DNA of 64,000 bases, taken from NCBI GenBank assembly GCA_934464775.1, contig CAKSKG010000003.1:62001-126000 (forward strand), in the 5' to 3' direction. The number at the start of each line of letters is the position of its first letter. Positions within the stretch are counted from its first letter, which is position 1. This stretch comes from an uncultured Oscillospiraceae bacterium (GTDB lineage Bacteria > Bacillota > Clostridia > Oscillospirales > Ruminococcaceae). Below, piece after piece: positions 17,103 through 25,231 of the stretch. A model generated the notes under the pieces. It had not been told where the DNA came from and ran no database searches. It saw only the letters and a list, made by a program, of their open reading frames with translations. The position numbers and the translations under genes were made by a program.

Positions 17103-18764
17103 TTGCTGAAAGAGCTGTATATAAAAAATCTTGCGGTCATAAGTGAGGCAGTCATTCCATTTTCCGACTCCTTCAATGTATTCACAGGTGAAACGGGCGC
17201 AGGAAAGTCGATCCTGATAAACGGCATAAATGCGGTGCTGGGACAGAGAGTCACAAAGGATATCGTCCGCAGCGGCTGCGATAAAGCGGTCATTACCGCA
17301 CTTTTTACGGATATATCCGACAAGGCAGCCGAAAAGCTGGACGAGCTTGGAATAGCTCACGATGACGGAGAGATATCCGTTACGAGAGAGATCATGGCGG
17401 ACGGCGGCAGCGTTGCAAGAGTAAATTCGAGAACGTCCACCGTTTCTGTTCTGCGTGAGATAGGCGAGCTTCTGGTAAATATCCACGGTCAGCATGACAA
17501 TCAGATACTTATGGCACCAGAAAAGCATCTTGGCATACTGGACAGCTTCGGCGGTCTGGGAGATATGGTGGAAGATTACAGGCACAGCTTTTCAAAGCTT
17601 CAGGAGGTTTCGCGCCGTCTGAAAAAGCTTACCGTTGAGGAAAGGGAGCGTTCCGACCGTGCGGAGCTGATGAAGCTGCGCATTGATGAAATAGGTGCGG
17701 TTTCTCCCGAGGAAAACGAGGACGAGCTGCTGGAGGCGGAATATAAAACCGCCGCAAACAGCATCGACATATCAAATGCGCTGAACACGGCATATCATAT
17801 CATCGACGGCGACGAGGACAATTCGGGCGCAGCTGATATGATAGGCGATGCGGTGGACGAAATAAGCTCATATTCGGATATCGTTCCCGATATCGAGCCG
17901 CTTATCGGACGTCTTGAAAGCGTTAAGGCAGAGCTTGCGGACATTTCCTCGGAAATGCTCCGTATCTGTGACGGCATTGATACAGACCCGCAGCGGCTTG
18001 CGGAGGTATCACAGCGGCTTGATATGCTTCGTGAGCTGAAACGCAAGTACGGCCCCACTCTGGCGGACGTCAGGGAAGCCTATGAAAAGGCTTCCGAGGA
18101 AAATGCAGCCTTTGAAAGCTCGGGTGAGCTTATCCGTGAGACTGCCAAGGAGCGTGAAAAGCTGCTGGCAGAGGTATCGGAAAAGGCGAAAAAGCTTTCT
18201 GCCGCACGAAGATCGGCAGGCGATAATTTCGTCAGCCGCATTGAGGGCGAGCTTGCTTTTCTTGATATGCCCAATGTAAAGCTTTCCGTTTCACAGGAAC
18301 ACGGCAAGCTTACGGGAAACGGCATGGATACGGTTGAATTTCTCATTTCCACGAACAAGGGCGAGGGAATGAAGCCGCTTTCAAAGATAGCGTCGGGCGG
18401 CGAGCTGTCAAGAATAATGCTTGCCATGAAAAATGTTGTTGCCGACAAGGACGACATACACACGCTTATCTTTGATGAGATAGACACAGGCGTCAGCGGA
18501 CGTGCCGCACAGAAGATCGGCATAAAGCTGAAAGAAGTATCGGCAAACAGGCAGGTTTTGTGCGTTACACATCTTTCCCAGATGGCGGTAATGGCGGACA
18601 ATCATCTGCTGATAGAAAAAAAGACCGAGGGCGGCCGTACCTTTACATCTGTCCGTCAGCTTGACTTTGAGCAGAGAAAGTACGAGATCGCACGAATCAT
18701 GAACGGCGACAATATCACGGAAACAGCGCTGAAAAATGCCGAAGAGCTGCTTAAAAACAGCTGA
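17103..18764 (+). CDS. recN: DNA repair protein RecN
   Basis: SMC-like ATPase for double-strand break repair. The 553-residue protein has Walker A GETGAGKSILI at about residues 29-39, long coiled coils flanking about residues 160-365, an ABC signature region PLSKIASGGELSRIMLAMK and Walker B LIFDEIDTGVSG. It starts at a TTG (17103) with AAAGGAGCGG upstream. Last gene of the run before a new promoter. Confidence 0.97.
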   Translation: MLKELYIKNLAVISEAVIPFSDSFNVFTGETGAGKSILINGINAVLGQRVTKDIVRSGCDKAVITALFTDISDKAAEKLDELGIAHDDGEISVTREIMADGGSVARVNSRTSTVSVLREIGELLVNIHGQHDNQILMAPEKHLGILDSFGGLGDMVEDYRHSFSKLQEVSRRLKKLTVEERERSDRAELMKLRIDEIGAVSPEENEDELLEAEYKTAANSIDISNALNTAYHIIDGDEDNSGAADMIGDAVDEISSYSDIVPDIEPLIGRLESVKAELADISSEMLRICDGIDTDPQRLAEVSQRLDMLRELKRKYGPTLADVREAYEKASEENAAFESSGELIRETAKEREKLLAEVSEKAKKLSAARRSAGDNFVSRIEGELAFLDMPNVKLSVSQEHGKLTGNGMDTVEFLISTNKGEGMKPLSKIASGGELSRIMLAMKNVVADKDDIHTLIFDEIDTGVSGRAAQKIGIKLKEVSANRQVLCVTHLSQMAVMADNHLLIEKKTEGGRTFTSVRQLDFEQRKYEIARIMNGDNITETALKNAEELLKNS

Positions 18765-18767
18765 CGG

Positions 18768-18796
18768 TTTATACTGCATTGTTTTTGTGTTATAAT
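18768..18796 (+). promoter_or_regulatory. Extended -10 promoter of the yfmF-yfmH-lgt-folD operon
   Basis: TATAAT (18791-18796) preceded by TGT, making an extended -10 TGTTATAAT. The matching -35 (TTTATA, 18768-18773, 17-base spacer) is poor, as is usual for extended -10 promoters. It lies just after the recN stop and 73 bases before yfmF. Confidence 0.65.
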
Positions 18797-18868
18797 ATAC
18801 ATATAAAATTATTTAAACGGATTATGGATAAAGATCAGGACGTGAAACGTCAGAACGGAGAATTATTT

Positions 18869-20137
18869 ATGTCAGTTTCTTACAGCCGTGAGGAAATATG
18901 CAGCGGAGCTGCTTTTACTCAGCTTATTGACCCGAAGTTAAAGACAAATAATGTTTTTGTTCATTTTCTTGAACCGACTAAAGAGGATATAGTATCGGCA
19001 AATGCGGTTATACCCAAGATACTTTCCGATTCAAGCGAGGATTATCCCAGCATAACCGCTCTCAGCAGAAAGCTTTCGTCCCTTTACGGAGCTTCCGTAA
19101 GAGGCGGAGTATCGACCTTTGCGGACTGCTGCGTTGTATCAATGGCGTGCGGAGCTATCGCAGACAGATACACTATCAGCGGAGAGAAGATAAACGGCGA
19201 GCTTATTGACACATTCATGGGCTGCCTGCTCAGACCGAATCTTGAAAACGGCGTATTTGAGGCTCATGATTTTGCTCTTAAAAAGCAGGAGCTGCTTGAT
19301 GATATCGACGCAGAGATAAACGATAAGCGCACCTATGCAGTGCGCCGTGCAAGAGAACTTACCTACTGCGGCGAGCCTGCTTCGATCAACATAAACGGTA
19401 CAAAAGAAGCTGCCGAAAAGCTTACTCCCGCCGATGTTTACAAGAGATATAAGGAACTGCTTTCGGAGGCACGCATTGAGGTAGTGTACGCAGGCAGTGA
19501 GATATCCGATGAAAATAAGGAGAAGATCTTTGCCGCTGTAAGATCTATTGAAAGAGGAAATATCGTACAGTGCGGCTACAAGCCCTCTCCCGCAAAGGAA
19601 AGCGTTGTAAGAAAGACCGAGGAAATGGATATAGTACAGAGCAAAATGGTAATGAGCTTCAAATCGGACTGCACCAATGAAAAGGCGCTGAAGCTTTTCA
19701 GTGCGGTATACGGCGGAACTCCCTTTTCAAAGCTTTTTGACAACGTCCGTGAAAAGCTCAGCCTTTGCTATTACTGCTCCTCCGCAGTGTCGGAAACAAA
19801 GCAGACAATGTTCATCGACAGCGGCGTTGAGCATTCAAATGTTGAGCCTGCGGAAAAGGAGATACTCAATCAGCTGGAGCTTATGAAGTTAGGTGAATTC
19901 TCCGACGAGGATATCGAGCACGCAAGACTGCTGCTCATCAATTCATTGAAGAGCGTCAATGACAGCCCGAGGGCAATGAGCGAATGGTATTTCCGTCAGT
20001 GCCTTGAAGACGAGATACTTTCTCCCGAGCAGGAGATCGAGCGCTATAAGGCTGTTACCCGTGAGGACATCATTGCTGCCGCAAAGAGCATGGTCCCCGA
20101 TACGGTCTATGTGCTTACAGGAAAGGCGGTCGAATAA
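18869..20137 (+). CDS. yfmF: M16-family peptidase-like protein YfmF (non-catalytic partner)
   Basis: Insulinase/pitrilysin-fold protein of 422 residues. It lacks the HxxEH zinc motif, so it is presumably the inactive half of a pair with the next gene, as in clade M16 heterodimers. Relatives in Bacillus (YmfF/YmfH) are linked to modification of elongation factor P. The start at 18869 (MSVSYSREEICSG) has CGGAG upstream; longer in-frame starts back to 18779 lack a site and overlap the promoter region. Conserved C-terminal features include NVREKLSLCYYCSS. Confidence 0.88.
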   Translation: MSVSYSREEICSGAAFTQLIDPKLKTNNVFVHFLEPTKEDIVSANAVIPKILSDSSEDYPSITALSRKLSSLYGASVRGGVSTFADCCVVSMACGAIADRYTISGEKINGELIDTFMGCLLRPNLENGVFEAHDFALKKQELLDDIDAEINDKRTYAVRRARELTYCGEPASININGTKEAAEKLTPADVYKRYKELLSEARIEVVYAGSEISDENKEKIFAAVRSIERGNIVQCGYKPSPAKESVVRKTEEMDIVQSKMVMSFKSDCTNEKALKLFSAVYGGTPFSKLFDNVREKLSLCYYCSSAVSETKQTMFIDSGVEHSNVEPAEKEILNQLELMKLGEFSDEDIEHARLLLINSLKSVNDSPRAMSEWYFRQCLEDEILSPEQEIERYKAVTREDIIAAAKSMVPDTVYVLTGKAVE

Positions 20138-20138
20138 T

Positions 20139-21416
20139 ATGGAAAAGAAGATAATCGAAAACAAGCGCACAGGCGAAAAGTATATTCAGATAGATCACCC
20201 CTCGGGACTGCGCATCTGTGTATGGCCAATGGAGGGATACAGCACAACTCATGCGCTTTTCGGAACAAGATACGGTTCGGTAAACACACATTTCAAGACC
20301 AAGGAGGAAAAGGATTTTATATCCGTTCCCAACGGTATCGCCCATTATCTGGAGCACAAGCTCTTTGAGAACGAGGACTGCAATGTATTCAGTCTTTATG
20401 CCGAAACGGGAGCTTCCGCAAATGCATATACAGGCTTTGACAGGACCTGCTATCTTTTCAGCTGCACGGATAATTTTGAGCCGTCGCTGGAAATACTGCT
20501 GGATTTTGTTCAGAAGCCCTATTTCACTGCGGAGAATGTTGCCAAGGAGCAGGGTATCATCGGTCAGGAAATAAGAATGTATGACGATAATCCCAACTGG
20601 CAGGTATTTTTCAATATGTTAAGGGGACTGTATTTCAATCACCCCGTGAAGATAGATATTGCAGGCACGGTCGAGAGCATTGCACAGATAAATGCCGATC
20701 TGCTGTATAAGTGCTACAATGCATTCTATAACCTGCACAATATGGTGCTTAGCATTGCGGGAAATGTTGATGTTGACAGGATAATTGAGATATGCGACAG
20801 ACTGCTTAAACCCAATGATAACATGAATCTTGAAATAACCTTCCCCGATGAACCCGATGAGGCAGCCGAAAAGATTATCCGCAGGAAGATGCCAGTATCC
20901 ATGCCGCTTTTCAATATCGGCTACAAGAGCAGGGCTTATACGGGACTTGAAGCCGTAAGGGCAGAGGTGGAAACAAATATGGTGCTGATGCTGCTGGCTG
21001 ACGAAAGCACCGATTTCTACAAGAAGCTTTATGACGGCGGATATATCACACCGGGCTTTTCATCGGAGGTATTCAGCGGAAACGGATATTTCGTTTCGAT
21101 TTTCGGCGGCGAATCACGTCATCCCGAAAAGGTGCTGGAGCTTATCAATGAAGAGGTCGAGCTGCGCAAGAAGACCGGCTTTGACAGAGAGCTTTTCGAT
21201 AATGTGAAAAAGAGTTATTACGGTTCGCTTATCCGTGATCTTAATGATCCCGAAACACTGGCTACATCAATGCTCAATTCCACAATGGACGGAGTTGACG
21301 CCTTTGCTGTGCTGGACGCAGTTGCTGCGGTCACACCAGAGGATCTTATTGAACGTCTAAAGATCCAGTTCAATACTGAAAATGCAACGCTTTCGATAAT
21401 CGAGCCTCAGGACTGA
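20139..21416 (+). CDS. yfmH: M16-family zinc peptidase YfmH
   Basis: Catalytic partner of the preceding gene: 425 residues with the inverted zinc motif HYLEH at about residues 69-73 (NGIAHYLEHKLF) and an ENAVAKEQGII-like downstream glutamate region (ENVAKEQGIIGQEIRMY). The start at 20139 is 1 base after the yfmF stop, and the two are surely co-translated. Cytosolic. In Bacillus the homologous pair is associated with EF-P 5-aminopentanol modification; the peptide substrate is not known from sequence. Confidence 0.9.
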   Translation: MEKKIIENKRTGEKYIQIDHPSGLRICVWPMEGYSTTHALFGTRYGSVNTHFKTKEEKDFISVPNGIAHYLEHKLFENEDCNVFSLYAETGASANAYTGFDRTCYLFSCTDNFEPSLEILLDFVQKPYFTAENVAKEQGIIGQEIRMYDDNPNWQVFFNMLRGLYFNHPVKIDIAGTVESIAQINADLLYKCYNAFYNLHNMVLSIAGNVDVDRIIEICDRLLKPNDNMNLEITFPDEPDEAAEKIIRRKMPVSMPLFNIGYKSRAYTGLEAVRAEVETNMVLMLLADESTDFYKKLYDGGYITPGFSSEVFSGNGYFVSIFGGESRHPEKVLELINEEVELRKKTGFDRELFDNVKKSYYGSLIRDLNDPETLATSMLNSTMDGVDAFAVLDAVAAVTPEDLIERLKIQFNTENATLSIIEPQD

Positions 21417-21431
21417 AAGGAGCTGTAAGTT

Positions 21432-22532
21432 ATGGAACAGACACTTGAAGAAACAACAGAGTATCTTGAAAAGCTGCCCTGGGATCAGATAACCTTTCCG
21501 AAGCTGGGCTTTGCGTTTGATGTAAAAAGCACTGCATTTACGCTGTTTGGTTTTGATGTAAAGTGGTACGGTCTTATCATTGCGATAGGAATGCTGCTGG
21601 CGGTGATATACTGCTTCCGCAGAATGAAGGATTTCGGACTGGACGGCGATAAGGTCATCGACTGCGTTATGGTTGGTCTTATCGGAGCGATAGTGTGCGC
21701 ACGTCTTTATTACGTCATATTCAATATAGACCAGTACAAGGATATAAAATCAATGCTGTCGATACGGAACGGCGGACTTGCCATATACGGCGGACTGATC
21801 GGAGCGATACTTTTCGGCGGATTTATGGCAAAAAAGAGGAAGGTCAAGCTTCTGCCGCTGCTGGACGTTGCGTCAATGGGATTTCTTATCGGTCAGGGCA
21901 TCGGAAGATGGGGCAATTTCTTCAATCACGAAGCTTTCGGCTCCAATACATCTCTGCCGTGGGGAATGTCCAGCGGCCGTATACAGAACTATATCCTGAA
22001 TCATGCGGACGAGATATACAACAGATCGGGGATCGTGGTAGATCCTTATGTTGCGGTACACCCGTGCTTTCTTTATGAGTCCTTATGGTGCCTGCTGGGC
22101 GTGCTTCTGCTTCATCTTTATTACAAGAAGAGAAAATACGACGGCGAGATACTTCTGATGTATTCCTGCTGGTACGGCTTTGAGAGAATGTTCGTGGAGG
22201 GACTGCGTACAGACAGCCTTTATATCGGCGGCGTGAGAGTTTCACAGGTGCTGGCGGCTGTTATATTTGCGGTTTCGCTTATACTTCTCATTGCAATGCG
22301 CATCAGGATAAAGAAAAAGGGCGCTCCCGTGCTTTACGTCAATACGGAGGAATCCAAGGAGATGCTCCGCAGGGCGGAAGAGGAATACAAGGCAGAGGAA
22401 GAGCGCAGAAAAGCAAAGAAAAACAAGACCGATAAAACTCTTACGGCTGAACAGCGTATAATCGACGAGGAGCCTGCGGAGGAAACGGATAATAATACCG
22501 AGGAGGAAAATGAAAATGGCAAAGCTGATTGA
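21432..22532 (+). CDS. lgt: Prolipoprotein diacylglyceryl transferase with long charged tail
   Basis: Transfers diacylglycerol from phosphatidylglycerol to the lipobox cysteine of prelipoproteins, in the membrane. The polytopic core has GLAIYGGLIGAIL, the signature IGRWGNFFNHEAFGS and a C-terminal YGFERMFVEGLRTDSLYIG. At 366 residues it is longer than usual because of a cytosolic tail of about 70 residues, rich in Lys and Glu (EEEYKAEEERRKAKKNK), likely helical. Its 3' end overlaps folD. Confidence 0.95.
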   Translation: MEQTLEETTEYLEKLPWDQITFPKLGFAFDVKSTAFTLFGFDVKWYGLIIAIGMLLAVIYCFRRMKDFGLDGDKVIDCVMVGLIGAIVCARLYYVIFNIDQYKDIKSMLSIRNGGLAIYGGLIGAILFGGFMAKKRKVKLLPLLDVASMGFLIGQGIGRWGNFFNHEAFGSNTSLPWGMSSGRIQNYILNHADEIYNRSGIVVDPYVAVHPCFLYESLWCLLGVLLLHLYYKKRKYDGEILLMYSCWYGFERMFVEGLRTDSLYIGGVRVSQVLAAVIFAVSLILLIAMRIRIKKKGAPVLYVNTEESKEMLRRAEEEYKAEEERRKAKKNKTDKTLTAEQRIIDEEPAEETDNNTEEENENGKAD

Positions 22533-23370
22533 CGGCAAGGCAGTATCTGCCAGAGTAAAGGGCGAGGTCGCAAAGGAGATCGCCGAGCTTAAAGAAAAGG
22601 GCATTGAAGCAGGTCTGGCAGTGGTTATCGTAGGAAATAATCAGGCGTCCAGAGTGTATGTCAACAACAAGAAAAAAGCGTGTGCGGAGGTCGGCATAGC
22701 ATCTTATGAATATGCTCTTCCCGAGGAAACAACGGAAGCCGAGCTTCTTGAGCTGGTGAATAAGCTGAATGCAGACCCCAAGGTCAACGGCATACTCGTT
22801 CAGATGCCTCTTCCCAAGCAGATCAATGAAAATGCGGTTATAAATGCTATCGTTCCCGAAAAGGACGTTGACGCATTCCACCCCAGAAATGTCGGTCATA
22901 TAATGATCGGCGATTATCAGTTCCTGCCCTGCACACCTGCGGGCGTAATGGAGCTTATCGCAGAAACAGGCATTGATCCTGCGGGAAAGAACTGCGTTGT
23001 TATCGGAAGAAGCAATATCGTAGGCAAGCCTATGGCTATGCTCCTGCTCCATAAGAACGGAACAGTTACTATCTGCCATTCCAAAACAAAGAATCTGAAG
23101 GAGATCTGTGCAAATGCGGATATCCTTGTTGCGGCAGTGGGCAAAGCAGGCTTTGTTACAGGCGATATGGTCAAGGAGGGCGCAGTTGTTATCGATGTCG
23201 GAATGAACCGCAACGAGCAGGGCAAGCTCTGCGGCGACTGTGCATTTGATGAGTGTGCGGAAAAGGCAGCGTACATCACACCCGTTCCGGGCGGCGTTGG
23301 TCCTATGACTATCGCAATGCTGATGAAGAATACTCTTACAGCGGCAAAGATAGCCAACGGAATCGCATAA
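22516..23370 (+). CDS. folD: Bifunctional methylenetetrahydrofolate dehydrogenase/cyclohydrolase
   Basis: Interconverts 5,10-methylene-THF, 5,10-methenyl-THF and 10-formyl-THF with NADP. The 284-residue protein has YVNNKKKACAEVGI with the catalytic Lys, VQMPLPKQIN, VIGRSNIVGKPM in the Rossmann part and PGGVGPMTIAML at the end. I chose the ATG at 22516: AGGAGG (22501-22506) is 9 bases away, whereas the in-frame ATG at 22510 is only 3 bases away. It overlaps the lgt 3' end. Confidence 0.96.
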   Translation: MAKLIDGKAVSARVKGEVAKEIAELKEKGIEAGLAVVIVGNNQASRVYVNNKKKACAEVGIASYEYALPEETTEAELLELVNKLNADPKVNGILVQMPLPKQINENAVINAIVPEKDVDAFHPRNVGHIMIGDYQFLPCTPAGVMELIAETGIDPAGKNCVVIGRSNIVGKPMAMLLLHKNGTVTICHSKTKNLKEICANADILVAAVGKAGFVTGDMVKEGAVVIDVGMNRNEQGKLCGDCAFDECAEKAAYITPVPGGVGPMTIAMLMKNTLTAAKIANGIA

Positions 23371-23387
23371 ACATATATCCAAGAATA

Positions 23388-23431
23388 AAATCCCTCCGTG
23401 CGGACAATAATTCCATACGGAGGGATTTTTT
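23388..23431 (+). terminator. folD terminator whose 3' arm holds the next ribosome site
   Basis: AAATCCCTCCGT (23388-23399) pairs perfectly with ACGGAGGGATTT (23417-23428), followed by a T run that ends directly at the ATG at 23432. The GGAGG inside the 3' arm (23419-23423) is the only ribosome site of the next gene, 8 bases before its ATG, so the structure can both end folD transcripts and hide that site. Confidence 0.85.
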
Positions 23432-25018
23432 ATGCAGAAAAGGATACGCATAGCCGCTGTTGTCATATGTGCGGCATTTATTGCCGTGTCGGCAAGGTAC
23501 TGGTTCATAATAAATGACGAGGATATAGTTTCAGCTTCCGTGGGCAGGGGAACATATACCGTGAACGTATGCAGGCACAAGGGATATATATATGACAGGA
23601 ACATGAAGCCTCTTGTTAACCGCGGCAGCGAATATTATGCGCTGATAAATCCCGATACTTTTGACGTGGAGGAAATATATCCGCTTATTGCCGACTATGC
23701 TTCGCTGACCGAAAATATCGGCGGACACGCACCGTTTCTGTGCAGGCTGAAAAACGGCGATGCGGACGATCCGCTGACTCCGATCATCGAGACAAAGGAC
23801 AGATACGGAAGCAATAATACGGCTCGGCATATTATAGGCTATTCGTCGGAAAACTTTGGCGGCTGCGGCGTTGAGGGGCTTTATTCGGATTTTATCGGAG
23901 AAAATTCCTGCTCCACGAGGATATCGTACAGTGTGAATGCGCTGGGAAATGTTCTTGACGGAGCCGATGTAAATATCACGGAGGAAAAGGAAAATACCGC
24001 AGGCGTTGCAACATCTCTTGATTATGATATCCAGCTTATATGCGAAGAAGCAATGAAAAATATCGGCAGGGGAGCGGCTGTTGTAATGGACGTTGAAAGC
24101 GGAGATATTCTTGCGTCGGTGAGCCGTCCTGTTTACGATATAAACGACCTTGAAGCCTATCTTGATGATGAGGATTCTCCATTTGTGAACCGTGAATTTT
24201 CGGCTTACAGCGTGGGTTCGGTTTTCAAGCTTGTGATAGCAGCTTCTGCAATTGAATCGGGCATATCCGAGGAATTTTCCTGCACCTGCGGCGGAAAGGT
24301 GACTATTGGCAGCAATACATTCAGCTGTCATAAATGGGCGGGGCACGGCAAGCTTGATATGCGGACGGCAACCGTTGAGAGCTGCAATCCGTATTTTATT
24401 CTGCTGGGCAGGAATATACCTTGTGATATGCTTCACGATTTTGCATCGGCGTCAGGCTTCGGCACAGAAAATGATCTGGGAGGACTTGTATCGGCGTCAG
24501 GATATCTCCCCACTGCCGATGAGCTGTCTGTCCCTGCGGAAAATGCTAATTTCTGCTTCGGTCAGGGCAGACTTTCGGCAACTCCGATTCAGATATGCAG
24601 CTTTATATGTGCCGCCGCCAACGGAGGAAAGCTGCCTCAGGCGCAGCTCATATACGGTACAGTGAACAGCTCCGACGAGAAAATTTTCCATGGAACGTCC
24701 TCTCGGCAGATATTTTCCGAAGAAACGGCAGACAAGCTGAAAAGCTTTATGCGTGACACACTTTATAAGGATAATTCCGTGGGTATCCCGTACAACACCG
24801 ACGGCGGCGGAAAGACATCCACGGCACAGACGGGACGCATAGGTTCGGACGGCATGGAAGAACTGACCTGTTGGTTTGCAGGATTTTTTCCCTATGACGA
24901 GCCGAAATATGCGGCGGTCATTGTTGCGGAGGACGGAATCTCGGGCAATCTGACCTGTGCTCCTGTTTTTAAAGAGATAGCCGAAAAGGTGACGGAGCAT
25001 GATCTAATTGTAAAATAG
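23432..25018 (+). CDS. Class B penicillin-binding protein (transpeptidase)
   Basis: Membrane-anchored D,D-transpeptidase cross-linking peptidoglycan; 528 residues. One N-terminal helix (about residues 5-21), an N-terminal pedestal beginning with GYIYDRNMKPLVNR, then the transpeptidase domain with the serine motif SVFK (in YSVGSVFKLVIA, near residue 269), SCN (ESCNPYFILLG) and a KTS triad (GGGKTSTAQTG) in place of the usual KTG. No PASTA domain. Relatives include SpoVD/PBP2-type proteins, but the role (division, elongation or sporulation) is not decided. Its ribosome site lies in the folD terminator stem. Confidence 0.88.
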   Translation: MQKRIRIAAVVICAAFIAVSARYWFIINDEDIVSASVGRGTYTVNVCRHKGYIYDRNMKPLVNRGSEYYALINPDTFDVEEIYPLIADYASLTENIGGHAPFLCRLKNGDADDPLTPIIETKDRYGSNNTARHIIGYSSENFGGCGVEGLYSDFIGENSCSTRISYSVNALGNVLDGADVNITEEKENTAGVATSLDYDIQLICEEAMKNIGRGAAVVMDVESGDILASVSRPVYDINDLEAYLDDEDSPFVNREFSAYSVGSVFKLVIAASAIESGISEEFSCTCGGKVTIGSNTFSCHKWAGHGKLDMRTATVESCNPYFILLGRNIPCDMLHDFASASGFGTENDLGGLVSASGYLPTADELSVPAENANFCFGQGRLSATPIQICSFICAAANGGKLPQAQLIYGTVNSSDEKIFHGTSSRQIFSEETADKLKSFMRDTLYKDNSVGIPYNTDGGGKTSTAQTGRIGSDGMEELTCWFAGFFPYDEPKYAAVIVAEDGISGNLTCAPVFKEIAEKVTEHDLIVK

Positions 25019-25058
25019 TGCAGAATATTAACAAAATGTAAATAATCATAATATTCCC

Positions 25059-25087
25059 TTGATTTTTCACAAAAATGGTATTATACT
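25059..25087 (+). promoter_or_regulatory. Sigma-A promoter of htpG
   Basis: TTGATT (25059-25064), 17-base spacer, TATACT (25082-25087). Transcription would start within the CIRCE operator that begins at 25092, so HrcA binding should block it directly. Confidence 0.8.
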
Positions 25088-25147
25088 GTATTTAGCACTC
25101 AAAGAGAATGAGTGCTAACAGACTTATGTATCAAGTGCTAAATACAG
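25086..25147 (+). repeat. 14-base inverted repeat enclosing half of the htpG CIRCE
   Basis: CTGTATTTAGCACT (25086-25099) and AGTGCTAAATACAG (25134-25147) are perfect reverse complements, 34 bases apart. The left arm includes most of the left CIRCE arm, while the right arm is a third copy of the half-site beyond CIRCE. The DNA or RNA can thus fold in two mutually exclusive ways. The groES CIRCE has no such extra arm. Confidence 0.85.
25092..25118 (+). promoter_or_regulatory. CIRCE operator (HrcA) upstream of htpG
   Basis: TTAGCACTC-N9-GAGTGCTAA, a perfect CIRCE element, identical over all 27 bases, including the spacer AAAGAGAAT, to the one before groES at 31216-31242. HrcA binds this element and is released on heat stress. 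The htpG leader downstream also has two small hairpins (GCACC/GGTGC at 25154-25168 and CGGAAA/TTTCCG at 25170-25190). Confidence 0.95.
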
Positions 25148-25231
25148 AGCTTTGCACCGCGGTGGTGCTCGGAAAGCATTATGTTTTCCGAAAATGCCCT
25201 GAAATATATGAAAAAAAGGGAGCGTATTATT

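Noticed and set aside
22441..23604. Open frame of 387 codons on the minus strand across lgt, folD and the PBP start
   Set aside because: Runs opposite three convincing genes and a terminator.
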